A stretch of 29,931 bases of DNA. Source: Chloroflexota bacterium (GTDB lineage: Bacteria; Chloroflexota; Anaerolineae; Anaerolineales; Anaerolineaceae). Positions within the stretch are counted from its first letter, which is position 1, and each line of letters starts with the position of its first letter. Below are positions 1 through 8,245 of the stretch, piece after piece. A program made the position numbers and the translations under genes. The stretch is taken from contig JAJUJY010000037.1 of assembly GCA_029265085.1 (NCBI GenBank), positions 1 through 29,931 on the forward strand, read 5' to 3'. The notes beneath the pieces were generated by a model. The model did not search any database, was not told the DNA's origin, and saw only the letters and a program-made list of their open reading frames with translations.

Positions 1-1
1 C

Positions 2-115
2 TATGGGCGGGCTATTTCAATTGTACGGTTTCTATCAGGATTATTAAGTGATCTTGTCGCTGAGACCCTGGTAGATGATAGTTCTTCATCATCGTCTGGT
101 GAGGTGAATGGATGA
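2..115 (+). CDS. hrcA: HrcA heat-inducible repressor, C-terminal end (partial)
   Basis: An open frame enters from the left edge and gives 37 residues, beginning YGRAISIVRFLSGLLSDL and ending in a serine-rich tail before TGA at 113-115. The Y-x-R-x-I-S-x-(V/L)-x-(F/Y)-L-S pattern is the typical last conserved block of HrcA, the repressor that binds CIRCE operators upstream of chaperone operons. Its stop overlaps the grpE start as ATGA, so the two genes are translationally coupled, and hrcA-grpE-dnaK-dnaJ is the classical order. The start and the CIRCE element lie outside the window. The call rests on a short fragment plus strong context. Confidence 0.8.
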   Translation, partial: YGRAISIVRFLSGLLSDLVAETLVDDSSSSSSGEVNG

Positions 116-768
116 GCGAATCAAAACGCAAACAACACAAACATGAGGCTGCTCAAGACCGGGATGCCGAAGAATTAAAAAAGGACGTTTCTCAAATCCG
201 TGGAGAAAAGGAAGGGCCACAAGAAGATATCATGGAAAAACCCGGCATTGAAGGTGCGGAACAAGAAACAAAAGAAGGTGAAAAGGTTTCTTTATCCGCC
301 GAGGAACTAAATGCGCTCAAGCAGGAATTGGAAAAAGCGCAAAATCAAAGCAAGGAATATTTTGAAGGCTGGCAGCGCGAACGAGCCGATTTTATGAACT
401 ATAAAAAACGGATCGAACGCGATCAGGCGCAGCTCAATCAGGTAATTACTGCAAATATCGTAAAAAAATATCTGGCAGTGGCAGATGACATGGACCGGGC
501 CTTAAAAAACAAGCCCGACCAGGCTTCGGAAGCCAAATGGGCAGATGGAATCGAGTTAATTTACCGCAAATTAACCACGATCTTAGAAGCGGAAGGAATT
601 CAACGTATTCCAGCCGAAAAAGAAATGTTTGATCCGAATTTGCATGAAGCGATCACACATGAAGATAGCCCTGACCATGAAAGCGGCCAGGTGATCGAAG
701 TATTACAACAAGGGTATGTCATTGGCGACCGGGTGATTCGCCCGGCGCTTGTCAGAGTGGCACGCTAG
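112..768 (+). CDS. grpE: GrpE nucleotide exchange factor
   Basis: This 218-residue protein is the co-chaperone that releases ADP from DnaK in the cytoplasm. Residues 1-60 are a charged, low-complexity extension rich in Lys, Glu and Gln. Residues about 62-110 form a long amphipathic coiled coil containing the GrpE-typical [20 protein letters not shown] block. The C-terminal beta domain ends with [20 protein letters not shown], which is the family signature. The start ATG overlaps the hrcA stop (ATGA), so translation is probably coupled. dnaK follows after 11 bases. Length and motifs are normal for the family. Confidence 0.97.
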   Translation: MSESKRKQHKHEAAQDRDAEELKKDVSQIRGEKEGPQEDIMEKPGIEGAEQETKEGEKVSLSAEELNALKQELEKAQNQSKEYFEGWQRERADFMNYKKRIERDQAQLNQVITANIVKKYLAVADDMDRALKNKPDQASEAKWADGIELIYRKLTTILEAEGIQRIPAEKEMFDPNLHEAITHEDSPDHESGQVIEVLQQGYVIGDRVIRPALVRVAR

Positions 769-779
769 GAGGAATAATC

Positions 780-2678
780 ATGGGAAAAATTGTAGGTATC
801 GATCTTGGAACAACCAACTCAGTGGTCGCAGTGATGGTCGGCGGTGAGCCGCAAGTCATTCCTTCCGCAGAGGGGGAACGCCTGGTACCTTCCGTTGTGG
901 CATTTAACAAAAATGGAGAACGTCTTGTTGGACGTGCCGCACGCAACCAGGCCATCGTCAATCCGGAAAACACGGTCTTTTCAATCAAACGCTTGATGGG
1001 TCGCAAATTTGATGACCCGGAAGTGCAGCGTACCCTTGGCCGGGTGCCGTATAAAGTTACCAAAGCCCCGAACGGTGATGCCCGCGTTGTGATGGGCGGC
1101 CGGGAATATTCACCACCTGAGGTTTCCGCCATGATCCTGGCAAAACTTAAGGCGGATGCCGAAGCATTTTTAGGCGAAGCAGTTACCCAGGCTGTGATTA
1201 CTGTTCCGGCGTATTTCAACGATGCGCAGCGTAACGCGACCAAAGATGCCGGTAAAATTGCCGGTTTGGAAGTGATGCGTATTATCAATGAACCGACCGC
1301 ATCCTCGCTGGCTTACGGTCTGGATAAGCGCAAGAATGAAATTATTGCGGTGTATGACCTGGGCGGCGGTACCTTTGATATTTCCGTTTTGGATGTTGGC
1401 GATGGTGTGTTCCAGGTGAAATCTACCAGCGGCGATACCTTCCTGGGCGGTGATGACTTCGATCTGCGCCTGATGGATTACCTGATTGATGAATTCAAGA
1501 AAGAGAACGGTATTGATTTACGGAATGACCGCCAGGCTTTACAGCGCTTAAAAGAAGCCTCTGAAAAAGCAAAAATTGAGCTCTCATCGGTAATGCAGAC
1601 CGAAATCAACCTGCCGTATATCACCGCGGATTCAACTGGACCGAAACATCTGGTCATGCAGATTACCCGCTCTCGATTGGAACAATTAACCAACGATCTC
1701 GTCCAGCGATCTATGGATCCAGTCCGCCGGGCAATTGCTGATGCTGGTTTGAAACCCGCTAATATTAATGAGGTTGTTTTGGTGGGTGGTATGACCCGTA
1801 TGCCAGCTGTCCAGGAAGCGGTTCGCCGTGAATTTGGCAAAGATCCTCATAAGGGTGTCAATCCGGACGAAGTTGTGGCGATCGGCGCAGCCATTCAAGG
1901 AGCTGTTTTGGGTGGTGATGTTAAAGATGTTATTCTTGTGGATGTTACCCCGTTGACCCTCTCAGTCGAAACCCTGGGTGGTGTTGCAACGCCTTTGATT
2001 GAGCGGAACTCAGCCATTCCTACCAGTAAGAGCCAGGTATTTTCAACGGCTGCGGATGGTCAGACTCAGGTGGAAATTCATGTTTTGCAGGGTGAACGCC
2101 CAATGGCAGCGGACAATAAATCCTTAGGCCGCTTTATCTTGGATGGCATCCCCCCAGCTCCGCGCGGTATGCCGCAAATTGAGGTGAAGTTTGATATCGA
2201 TGCAAACGGTATCTTGACCGTAACCGCAAAAGATAAGGCTTCCGGGCGCAGCCAGCAAATCACCATCACGGCATCCTCTGGTTTGACTGATTCCGAAGTG
2301 GACAAGATGCGCCGCGAAGCGGAATCGAATGCTGAAGAAGACCGCAAACGCAAAGAGCTTGTCGAAGTTCGTAACCATGCCGATAATACCATGTATGCTG
2401 CAGAAAAAATGCTCAAGGACTACGGCGACAAGGTGACCCCTGACATGAAGAAACAGGTGGAAGACGGCATTGGCAAGGTCAAAGAACAACTGCAGGGCAA
2501 CGATATCAATGGTATTCGCAGTGCTGCGGATAATCTCGGCCAGGTCATTCAAAAAGTGGGCGGTTCTTTGTACCAGCAGACACCTGAAGGCGGTCCGGCG
2601 GCCAGTGGTCCTACCAGCGGCGGTCCTACTCCAGGCGGTGATGACTTCGTTGAAGGCGAATTTAAAGAGAAGCAATAA
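780..2678 (+). CDS. dnaK: DnaK (Hsp70) chaperone
   Basis: This 632-residue Hsp70 chaperone is full length. The ATPase domain shows the phosphate-1 motif [14 protein letters not shown] at residues 6-19, [20 protein letters not shown] near 137-156, [14 protein letters not shown], and the phosphate-2 motif [12 protein letters not shown]. The inter-domain linker [19 protein letters not shown] leads to the substrate-binding beta domain. The helical lid ends in a Gly/Pro-rich tail closing with [12 protein letters not shown], close to the usual EEVD-like end of bacterial DnaK. The ATG follows a strong TAGGAGGAATAATC ribosome site. It works with GrpE upstream and DnaJ downstream. Confidence 0.99.
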   Translation: MGKIVGIDLGTTNSVVAVMVGGEPQVIPSAEGERLVPSVVAFNKNGERLVGRAARNQAIVNPENTVFSIKRLMGRKFDDPEVQRTLGRVPYKVTKAPNGDARVVMGGREYSPPEVSAMILAKLKADAEAFLGEAVTQAVITVPAYFNDAQRNATKDAGKIAGLEVMRIINEPTASSLAYGLDKRKNEIIAVYDLGGGTFDISVLDVGDGVFQVKSTSGDTFLGGDDFDLRLMDYLIDEFKKENGIDLRNDRQALQRLKEASEKAKIELSSVMQTEINLPYITADSTGPKHLVMQITRSRLEQLTNDLVQRSMDPVRRAIADAGLKPANINEVVLVGGMTRMPAVQEAVRREFGKDPHKGVNPDEVVAIGAAIQGAVLGGDVKDVILVDVTPLTLSVETLGGVATPLIERNSAIPTSKSQVFSTAADGQTQVEIHVLQGERPMAADNKSLGRFILDGIPPAPRGMPQIEVKFDIDANGILTVTAKDKASGRSQQITITASSGLTDSEVDKMRREAESNAEEDRKRKELVEVRNHADNTMYAAEKMLKDYGDKVTPDMKKQVEDGIGKVKEQLQGNDINGIRSAADNLGQVIQKVGGSLYQQTPEGGPAASGPTSGGPTPGGDDFVEGEFKEKQ

Positions 2679-2692
2679 ACCAAAGGTTAATC

Positions 2693-2720
2693 AGGCTTGG
2701 GGAGAATTCTCCCCAAGCCT
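2693..2720. repeat. 28-bp perfect palindrome between dnaK and dnaJ
   Basis: The two 14-base arms AGGCTTGGGGAGAA and TTCTCCCCAAGCCT are exact reverse complements, with an EcoRI-type GAATTC centre, starting 14 bases after the dnaK stop. In RNA this would fold into a GC-rich hairpin. No U-tract follows, so it is not a complete intrinsic terminator. A 3' stabiliser or processing site that raises DnaK over DnaJ is the likeliest role, by inference. Confidence 0.75.
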
Positions 2721-2779
2721 GTGTTCCCTGATCCCCTCCTCGCCAGATCAAATGAACGGCGAGGAAGTTCGATTAATGA

Positions 2780-3907
2780 GTGAAAAAATCAATGGCACCA
2801 CGCGATTATTATGAGGTTTTAGGCGTCAGTCGGGACGCAAGTGCGGAAGACATAAAGTCCGCTTTTCGCCGCCTGGCGCGCCAATACCATCCGGACGTCA
2901 ACAAATCGCCGGATGCCGAGCAAGTATTTAAAGAAATCAACGAAGCCTATGGGGTTTTGTCTGACACCGAGAAACGCGCTTCTTATGACCGGTTTGGTCA
3001 TGCAGGTGTCAACGGGATGGGCGGTGCGCCGGATTTTACTACGGTTGATTTTTCCGACATCTTTGAAGAATTTTTTGGTTTTGGCATGGGCTCAAGCCGC
3101 CGTTCGCGGAATGCCCCGCGGCGCGGTGCGGACCTGAATTATGTGCTTAACCTGACCTTTGAAGAAGCCGTCTTTGGCGCGGATAAAGAAATCGAAATTA
3201 CCCGTGATGAAGTTTGCTCTACCTGTAAAGGCAGCGGTGCAGAACCAGGCACAACACCGGTTCGCTGCACCACCTGCGGCGGTCGAGGTGAAGTCCGCCA
3301 AACCAGGCAGACCTTTTTGGGATCTATGGTACAGGTGACCACATGCCCGGCCTGTAACGGTTCAGGCGAGGTGATTTCGTCGCCATGCCATACCTGTAAA
3401 GGCCGAGGACTGGAACGAAAAACACTCAAAAAGATGGTTCATGTTCCGGCGGGTGTAGATAACGGCACACAAATTCGTCTTTCTGGCGAGGGGCAACCCG
3501 GAGCAGCGGGTGGACCTCATGGCAATTTGTACCTGGAAATTCGGGTGAAAGAACACAAATTCTTCCGCCGAAAAGGGGACGACATCCTGCTTGATTTAAA
3601 TATCAATATTGCGCAGGCAGCCCTTGGAGCTGAAATTGATGTCCCAACTGTGGATGGAAATACCAAATTAAACATTCCTGCGGGCACGCAGCCGGGAAAA
3701 ATTTTCCGTTTAAAAGGTAAAGGGGTTACCAATGTGCGGAATGCGAACCGGGGCGACCAATTGGTTGTAGTGAATGTTGAGGTGCCAACCCGCTTAACCA
3801 AAGACCAACAGGCGCTGTTTGAGCAGCTGGCCAAAACTTTGGGAACGGATGTGCGCCCACAAGAAAAAAGCTTTTTAGATATATTAAAAGAGGTGCTGGG
3901 TGGCTGA
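2780..3907 (+). CDS. dnaJ: DnaJ (Hsp40) co-chaperone
   Basis: This type I J-protein of about 375 residues stimulates the DnaK ATPase and delivers substrates. The J domain begins [15 protein letters not shown] and carries the HPD triad (QYHPDVN). A short Gly/Phe region includes EEFFGFGMG. Four CxxCxGxG zinc modules follow: [24 protein letters not shown] and CHTCKGRG. The C-terminal domains contain [19 protein letters not shown]. The start is uncertain: GTG at 2780 lies 12 bases past GAGGAAG, while ATG at 2792 gives the more usual [12 protein letters not shown] beginning. The stop overlaps prmA by 8 bases. Confidence 0.97.
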   Translation: MKKSMAPRDYYEVLGVSRDASAEDIKSAFRRLARQYHPDVNKSPDAEQVFKEINEAYGVLSDTEKRASYDRFGHAGVNGMGGAPDFTTVDFSDIFEEFFGFGMGSSRRSRNAPRRGADLNYVLNLTFEEAVFGADKEIEITRDEVCSTCKGSGAEPGTTPVRCTTCGGRGEVRQTRQTFLGSMVQVTTCPACNGSGEVISSPCHTCKGRGLERKTLKKMVHVPAGVDNGTQIRLSGEGQPGAAGGPHGNLYLEIRVKEHKFFRRKGDDILLDLNINIAQAALGAEIDVPTVDGNTKLNIPAGTQPGKIFRLKGKGVTNVRNANRGDQLVVVNVEVPTRLTKDQQALFEQLAKTLGTDVRPQEKSFLDILKEVLGG

Positions 3908-4829
3908 TGCACATTGGTTAGAAGTATCTGTTGTTGTGGACGGGGAATTGGCCGAGGCGGTAGCGGATGTGATTGGCCGATATACCTCGCAGGGCGTGGT
4001 GATGGAACAGGCAGTCAAGTTTAATGATGCGGAAGACCAGGGCACTCCGTACGGCCCTATCCGGGTCTATGGCTATCTGGTGATTGATTCCACCACCGAA
4101 CAAAAACGTCAACATTTAGAAGAGGCGCTCTGGCATCTTGGAACAATCCAGCCGATCCCTCCGGTAACCTATAAAACGGTAGATGATCAAGATTGGATGG
4201 AAGCCTGGAAGCAGCACTACCATCCTATCCCGGTTGGGCAAAAGCTGTTGATTTTACCTGCCTGGTTAGAGTCAACCGACCTGACCAGGATTGCCATTAA
4301 GATTGACCCGAGTATGGCTTTTGGAACAGGTACGCATCCGACTACTCAATTATGCCTGGCTTTGCTTGAGAAACACGTTCAGCCTGGAAAGGCTGTTATT
4401 GATATTGGCTGTGGTTCGGGTATTCTTTCCATTGGTGCGCTAAAGCTTGGGGCATCTCAGGCCATTTGTGTGGATATTGATTCGGCTGCGATCCGCTCAA
4501 CGTTGGAAAACGGAGCTGCGAACGATGTTGCTGAAAAAATTGAAGCCGGAGTTGGCTCAGTTGATGAAGTATTAGAAGGTGATTTTGCCGTTCGACATGC
4601 GCCATTGGTGCTGGCAAATATTCTCGCTCCCGTGATTATTCGCTTGTTGGGTAACCGGATGGCCGACCTAGTTAGTCCGGGTGGTTATATTATTTTCTCG
4701 GGCATTTTAGATACCCAATCGGCCGAGGTCGAAGGAGAAGCCGAAATGCACGGCTTGCAATTTGTAGAAAAAATGCTAATCAATGATTGGGTAGGTTTGG
4801 TGTATCACCGGCCGAGTAACGGTCATTAA
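3900..4829 (+). CDS. prmA: Ribosomal protein L11 methyltransferase PrmA
   Basis: This 309-residue SAM-dependent enzyme methylates ribosomal protein L11. An N-terminal substrate-recognition domain precedes the linker block [20 protein letters not shown]. The catalytic domain contains [18 protein letters not shown] and the SAM-binding motif [32 protein letters not shown] corresponds to motif IV (NxxxxxI). The GTG start lies inside the end of dnaJ with an 8-base overlap, so it is the last gene of the chaperone operon, a common arrangement in Gram-positive-like phyla. A strong terminator follows 9 bases after the stop. Confidence 0.96.
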   Translation: MADAHWLEVSVVVDGELAEAVADVIGRYTSQGVVMEQAVKFNDAEDQGTPYGPIRVYGYLVIDSTTEQKRQHLEEALWHLGTIQPIPPVTYKTVDDQDWMEAWKQHYHPIPVGQKLLILPAWLESTDLTRIAIKIDPSMAFGTGTHPTTQLCLALLEKHVQPGKAVIDIGCGSGILSIGALKLGASQAICVDIDSAAIRSTLENGAANDVAEKIEAGVGSVDEVLEGDFAVRHAPLVLANILAPVIIRLLGNRMADLVSPGGYIIFSGILDTQSAEVEGEAEMHGLQFVEKMLINDWVGLVYHRPSNGH

Positions 4830-4830
4830 A

Positions 4831-4870
4831 AAAATTACGGGCTGCTCAAACGAGCAGCCCATTTCTTTTG
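4831..4870. terminator. Two-way intrinsic terminator (prmA / pncB)
   Basis: GGGCTGCTC (4839-4847), loop AAAC and GAGCAGCCC (4852-4860) form a perfect 9-bp stem. A T-rich ATTTCTTTTG follows on the + strand, and on the - strand the run of A at 4828-4834 reads as U's. It therefore serves prmA (+) and pncB (-), which end 12-34 bases away on either side. Confidence 0.9.
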
Positions 4871-4872
4871 TA

Positions 4873-6216
4873 TTACCAGACTCTTTCCAAATCGGGATTG
4901 GGCAAGGCTTTACGGCCAACTTTGGCCAGATCGACCCAATCGCCGTTCACTTTGATCCGGACAACATCTGCTGTGTAATCGGTTACCGTAGAGCCGTGGT
5001 TATCAAATAATGCAGATCCAACGGCATAAATATCCACTGGTACAGAAAGCTTCTCAAATCGATTGATTTTATCGGGGTTAAAACCTCCGGATACAACAAT
5101 TTTTACAGCCTGGCAGAATTCTCGAGCAGCATCCTGCCATTTGGCGGGAACATCCCAATTTTTCCAGGCGTTATCCAATCCTTGGCGGACAATGAATACC
5201 AGGCGTGGATTGACTCCTAGATCCAAAGCGGCATCACCAAGCGGGGGAACACTGACATCGCGTAATGATCCGCTGGTATCCAGGCGTACCCCGTACAACC
5301 GGAAACGTTCTGCGTCTTCCGGTTGACCCGCTTCTATCAAGCGACGGTATTCATCAAACATGGCTTTACAAACCACAATGGAATCATTGACACAGTCATT
5401 ATTAAAATCTACCAGGGCAATCCGCGGGATTGTCACCGGTAAGGTGCGTGCAAAGGCCAACATCGCTTCAGCTGTGTCCCCTAAGAAACAGGCAATCGCA
5501 GCGTGGGCAACGGTTCCACCACCTGCGCCGCCCCACCAATCACCTTGCGCGTCCGTAGATACAAAGGGGCCTAATGTTTGTGCGTGGTCCATGTTGTACC
5601 GTTGGACTGCAATCTGATAAGCATAGCCATCCGCTGCCTGTACTTCGTGGAGATCAAACCGCGCAGGGAAGAATAATACGGGTTTTCCTTTGGAGGCAAC
5701 CAACGTCTCATACACATTGGTAGAAACCCGACTGGCGCGGGTTAAAATTCCCAGGGTAGGCGTTTCCAGAATTGCAAAATCCCTATACCGGCCGCGTACC
5801 CGCATCACGGGTTGAACGTGAAGAGGGTTTCCGTCACTGGTGACCATACAACCATCATGCACCGCCCACACCTCTAGTTGGTCAGCTGTGTTGATGAATT
5901 CTTCCCCTCGATAATAACCAGTACAATGGCGAAGCATGGTCAGGGCTTTATCTACGCCAACGACCAGAGTTTTCCCTGGGCGGCGGACAAACCACTGCAT
6001 TTCTACTTCGAGATCGCCGCAGGCCAGTGTGTCGGCAGGGATATTGGGCGGCAGGCGGTGTAATTTCCCTGAATAGGTATAGCCTTGCTTGCTAAGCACA
6101 TCCAACATATATGCAATGTTGGTGAAATATTTATCGGTGTACCAGCCTTTGCGCATCCGATCGATGTCAAGTTTAAAGGTTGTGTTGGTTAATCGCTGAC
6201 CGTCGAAGATGCTCAT
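4873..6216 (-). CDS. pncB: Nicotinate phosphoribosyltransferase
   Basis: This 447-residue enzyme joins nicotinate to PRPP, with ATP hydrolysis, to give nicotinate mononucleotide in the Preiss-Handler NAD salvage route. The N-terminus carries TDKYF (residues 27-31), the family's first substrate contact. GGGTVAHAAIACFLGD places the probable phospho-accepting histidine at H238. YGVRLDTSGSL (308-318) and IVVSGGFNPDKINRFE with VDIYAVGS (373-401) form the PRPP/phosphate-binding barrel. Length fits the bacterial NAPRTase family. The ATG follows AGGAG with 7-8 bases of spacing. It is a single-gene unit with its own consensus promoter and operator, and it ends at a shared terminator. Confidence 0.93.
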   Translation of the reverse strand: MSIFDGQRLTNTTFKLDIDRMRKGWYTDKYFTNIAYMLDVLSKQGYTYSGKLHRLPPNIPADTLACGDLEVEMQWFVRRPGKTLVVGVDKALTMLRHCTGYYRGEEFINTADQLEVWAVHDGCMVTSDGNPLHVQPVMRVRGRYRDFAILETPTLGILTRASRVSTNVYETLVASKGKPVLFFPARFDLHEVQAADGYAYQIAVQRYNMDHAQTLGPFVSTDAQGDWWGGAGGGTVAHAAIACFLGDTAEAMLAFARTLPVTIPRIALVDFNNDCVNDSIVVCKAMFDEYRRLIEAGQPEDAERFRLYGVRLDTSGSLRDVSVPPLGDAALDLGVNPRLVFIVRQGLDNAWKNWDVPAKWQDAAREFCQAVKIVVSGGFNPDKINRFEKLSVPVDIYAVGSALFDNHGSTVTDYTADVVRIKVNGDWVDLAKVGRKALPNPDLERVW

Positions 6217-6259
6217 TTTTCACTCCTGTTGTCAATAGTTTTCGTGATTCCAGTAATAC

Positions 6260-6280
6260 TTTGTGTATAAAATACACTAA
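6260..6280. promoter_or_regulatory. Palindromic operator over the pncB start point
   Basis: GTGTAT (6263-6268), AAA and ATACAC (6272-6277) form a perfect inverted repeat, extending with one mismatch to 21 bases. It starts just after the -10 box and covers the predicted transcription start, the classic place for a repressor site. NAD salvage genes are often controlled by NrtR, NiaR or NadQ-type repressors, but which one applies here cannot be told from sequence alone. Confidence 0.65.
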
Positions 6281-6281
6281 C

Positions 6282-6309
6282 ATTATAGCCCCTTTCTTGA
6301 AGCTGTCAA
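6282..6309 (-). promoter_or_regulatory. Consensus sigma-70 promoter of pncB
   Basis: Read on the - strand, TTGACA (6309-6304) and TATAAT (6287-6282) both match consensus perfectly and are 16 bases apart. The predicted start point is near 6275, giving a leader of about 59 bases before the pncB ATG. This is one of the strongest promoter matches in the window. Confidence 0.85.
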
Positions 6310-6386
6310 GACTAATTCATGCGATTAACTTCATTGATTTTTGGAATAATATCCCGGATGATGTAGAATCTTCGAGAGGAGGCGTG

Positions 6387-6620
6387 ATGCAAAACTTTGA
6401 GTGGATTGGAAAAGGAGTGGTGATCCTTGGGATTGTGATTGTGATTCTGGGGATTTTGGTCTGGTTGATTGGAAAATTCCCGGCACTTCAGCAAATGCCA
6501 GGAACGATCAAAATTGAGACCTCTGGCCTTACCTGTTTGATCCCGATATTGGGTTCAATTATCCTGAGTGTTGTTCTGACTGTGGTGATGAATATCATTC
6601 TGCGACTGATCAACCGTTAA
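6387..6620 (+). CDS. DUF2905 family small membrane protein
   Basis: A 77-residue protein with two membrane segments, VVILGIVIVILGILVWLIG (about residues 9-27) and an IILSVVLTVVMNIILRL stretch at the C-terminus. They are joined by the short loop KFPALQQMPGTIKIE, whose (L/M)PGxIxIE core is the DUF2905 signature. The protein ends in basic residues (RLINR). ATG at 6387 was chosen because AGGAGG lies at 6377-6382 and because DUF2905 proteins start just before the first helix. The frame stays open further upstream, but that extension has no homology pattern. The gene is divergent from pncB. Function is unknown for the family. Confidence 0.85.
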   Translation: MQNFEWIGKGVVILGIVIVILGILVWLIGKFPALQQMPGTIKIETSGLTCLIPILGSIILSVVLTVVMNIILRLINR

Positions 6621-6761
6621 CCATTTGGAAAGGCTGTGGTTTTGTTTTAACGCTTCTGGTGCCCTTGCAAATTTATCAGGTGAATTCCAGAGTTTTATGG
6701 TAAACTTTTCTGTTTGGGGCAGGTGAATCCTGGCTCAAAATTCATCAGGAGTGAGTATTTG

Positions 6762-7310
6762 ATGGCACGCGAGACCTATTCGATTGATATTGCCGGAGTG
6801 CAGCGGGAATTACCCTTGTTTGAGGTTAAACCTGGGCTGAAGATTGCTATTCTCAATATATTGGGTGATACACAGTTGGTTCAAGCTGCCGCAGGGGCGT
6901 TAGCCAACAAATTGTCGAATGTTCATTTTGATTTGATTGTCACCGCTGAATCAAAAAGCATTCCCCTGGCGCATGCACTGTCAGTAGCAGTGAATAAACC
7001 TTATGTGGTACTGCGCAAGGCATATAAATTCTATATGGGGAAAGCTTTGAAAGCGCAAACCCTGTCCATAACTACCGGTGCTCCACAAGACCTGTATCTG
7101 GACGAGAAAGATCATTTGCTGATGCATGGGAAACGGGTATTGATTTTGGATGATGTCATCAGCACTGGTTCAACCTTAGATGGAATGCGCGACTTGATGA
7201 ATCAAGCCGGAGCAGAAATTGCAGCAGAGGCCGCAATCTGTACCGAAGGTGAGCAGTCTGCCTGGGCGGGAATTGTTGCCCTGAATCATTTGCCGCTGTT
7301 CATGGATTGA
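6762..7310 (+). CDS. Phosphoribosyltransferase, adenine PRT-like
   Basis: This 182-residue protein is a type I phosphoribosyltransferase. The PRPP-binding motif is VLILDDVISTGSTLDGM near residues 126-142. An upstream block, DLIVTAESKSIPLAHALS, occupies the position of the APRT block that recognises pyrophosphate. KPYVVLRKAYKFYMG is the flexible-loop region with basic residues. Spacing resembles adenine/xanthine phosphoribosyltransferases (purine salvage from PRPP), but the usual GIEARGF is replaced by TAESKS, so the base specificity is not assigned. ATG at 6762 follows AGGAG with 10 bases of spacing. A strong terminator lies 20 bases after the stop. Confidence 0.8.
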   Translation: MARETYSIDIAGVQRELPLFEVKPGLKIAILNILGDTQLVQAAAGALANKLSNVHFDLIVTAESKSIPLAHALSVAVNKPYVVLRKAYKFYMGKALKAQTLSITTGAPQDLYLDEKDHLLMHGKRVLILDDVISTGSTLDGMRDLMNQAGAEIAAEAAICTEGEQSAWAGIVALNHLPLFMD

Positions 7311-7330
7311 TTATCCTAAAAGAATCAATA

Positions 7331-7370
7331 AAAGACCTCCAGTGTTGGTGCTGGAGGTCTTTTTTCGTTT
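7331..7370 (+). terminator. Intrinsic terminator after the phosphoribosyltransferase gene
   Basis: AAAGACCTCCAG (7331-7342), loop TGTTGGTG and CTGGAGGTCTTT (7351-7362) form a 12-bp stem followed by TTTTCGTTTT. It may also work in reverse for the ferredoxin gene, whose stop lies about 20 bases away on the other strand, although the U-tract on that side is weaker. Confidence 0.9.
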
Positions 7371-7385
7371 TGAGTATTGGGAGGT

Positions 7386-7577
7386 CTAATCTTCGAAGCT
7401 GATCGCCCCTTCAGGGCATTCTTCGACGGCCTGCTGAACTAAATCCCGTAAGGATTCGGGGACGGGGTCGAGTAAAACAAGCGCAATACCTTCATCACCC
7501 AACTGGAAAATTTCAGGGGCAATGGTTTCGCACACACCGCATCCTAAGCAGGTATCGGGATCAACGAACACCTTCAT
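7386..7577 (-). CDS. Single-cluster ferredoxin
   Basis: A 63-residue electron carrier. Cysteines C10, C13 and C16 in CLGCGVC plus C54 in the CP motif EECPEGAI are the four ligands expected for one [4Fe-4S] cluster. The second cysteine set of bacterial 2[4Fe-4S] ferredoxins is absent, as in the Thermotoga/Desulfovibrio-type monocluster family. The protein is acidic, as expected for a soluble cytoplasmic carrier. AGGAGG lies 5 bases before the ATG. It appears to be transcribed alone, with a TATAAT at 7621-7616 upstream. The partner enzyme is not evident from neighbours. Confidence 0.93.
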   Translation of the reverse strand: MKVFVDPDTCLGCGVCETIAPEIFQLGDEGIALVLLDPVPESLRDLVQQAVEECPEGAISFED

Positions 7578-7615
7578 GTTTTCCTCCTAAAAGTTCAGAA
7601 AAATAACCTGTTATC

Positions 7616-7621
7616 ATTATA
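7616..7621 (-). promoter_or_regulatory. -10 box of the ferredoxin promoter
   Basis: TATAAT is read on the - strand, giving a start near 7609 and a leader of about 32 bases with a good ribosome site. No clear -35 is present. A small inverted repeat (ATGAC 7631-7635, GTCAT 7643-7647) lies where a -35 or an activator would bind, which suggests regulated use. This is inference only. Confidence 0.5.
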
Positions 7622-7677
7622 GTAGATTTGATGACACGATTAGTCATTATTGCAGGTGATATTCTTCCTTTTTTTAT

Positions 7678-8244
7678 TTATTGACCAGCCAGGAAACTAC
7701 TGATCGCCAGTAAAGAAGGTTGGCTGTCATTCTTGCAGGTAGGGGCTTCTTGTAATGGGCGGGCGTTGGGGTCCTCTAGCGGGATGAGTGGATGTCCCTG
7801 GAAATTAGCCAATGATACTTGCAATTGAATTGACCCAGATGGAGCCTCACCGCACCAATTTGTCCATGCAAATTGAAGTTCAACAAAACCATCCGGAACA
7901 AGATCCACCTGAACATTGGATACAGCCTGGGGTATCGCCGTCAGGTTCGCAGGATACTGCTTGCCAGTGCTGTCCAAAATTGTTACCTCGGGGATGCCCT
8001 GCAGAATGCAGGTCTCGGCTGTGTAATTGGAGGCGATTAATTTACCTTCCAATCCATTTTCAGTTAATTGCCAGGAATTTGTCCAGGTAAGTTCGTCTAA
8101 ATTGCATAAAGCAATGGATGAAAGGCCGGCTTCGAGCGGTGTTGCTTCCACTGCTGGAGTGGATTGAACAACTGCCGGGCGGGCTGTGCAGGATGTCAGA
8201 ATCAGCCCAAGCAATAAGAGGATGGTGAGGAAAGGTTTTTGCAT
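7678..8244 (-). CDS. Putative lipoprotein, DUF4232-like
   Basis: A 188-residue secreted protein. Residues 1-19 form a lipoprotein signal: MQKP, a hydrophobic core LTILLLLGLIL, then the lipobox LTSC with lipidation at C19. The mature part has a Ser/Thr/Pro/Ala linker, then a beta-rich domain with four further cysteines (in ALCNL, ETCIL, WCGEA and PTCKN), likely two disulfides. The order LIASNYTAETCILQGIPEVTI, then a PDGFVELQFAWTNWC block, resembles DUF4232-type extracellular domains. That assignment is by pattern only. It begins 1 base after the galK stop, so translation is coupled. Function unknown. Confidence 0.7.
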   Translation of the reverse strand: MQKPFLTILLLLGLILTSCTARPAVVQSTPAVEATPLEAGLSSIALCNLDELTWTNSWQLTENGLEGKLIASNYTAETCILQGIPEVTILDSTGKQYPANLTAIPQAVSNVQVDLVPDGFVELQFAWTNWCGEAPSGSIQLQVSLANFQGHPLIPLEDPNARPLQEAPTCKNDSQPSLLAISSFLAGQ

Positions 8245-8245
8245 A

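Noticed and set aside
1..111. CIRCE operator for HrcA
   Set aside because: The window starts inside hrcA; no 9-base inverted repeat with 9-base spacer of the CIRCE type is seen. It should lie further upstream.
2124..2675. Long open frame antisense to dnaK (183 codons)
   Set aside because: It lies wholly inside dnaK on the other strand and has no ribosome site or recognisable family. It is a by-product of dnaK codon use. The same applies to antisense frames in dnaJ, galK and metG.
6334..6376. Promoter for the DUF2905 gene (TTGGAA-17-TAGAAT, 6341-6369)
   Set aside because: The hexamers are passable, but the start would fall at the ribosome site itself, leaving no leader. Not strong enough to list.
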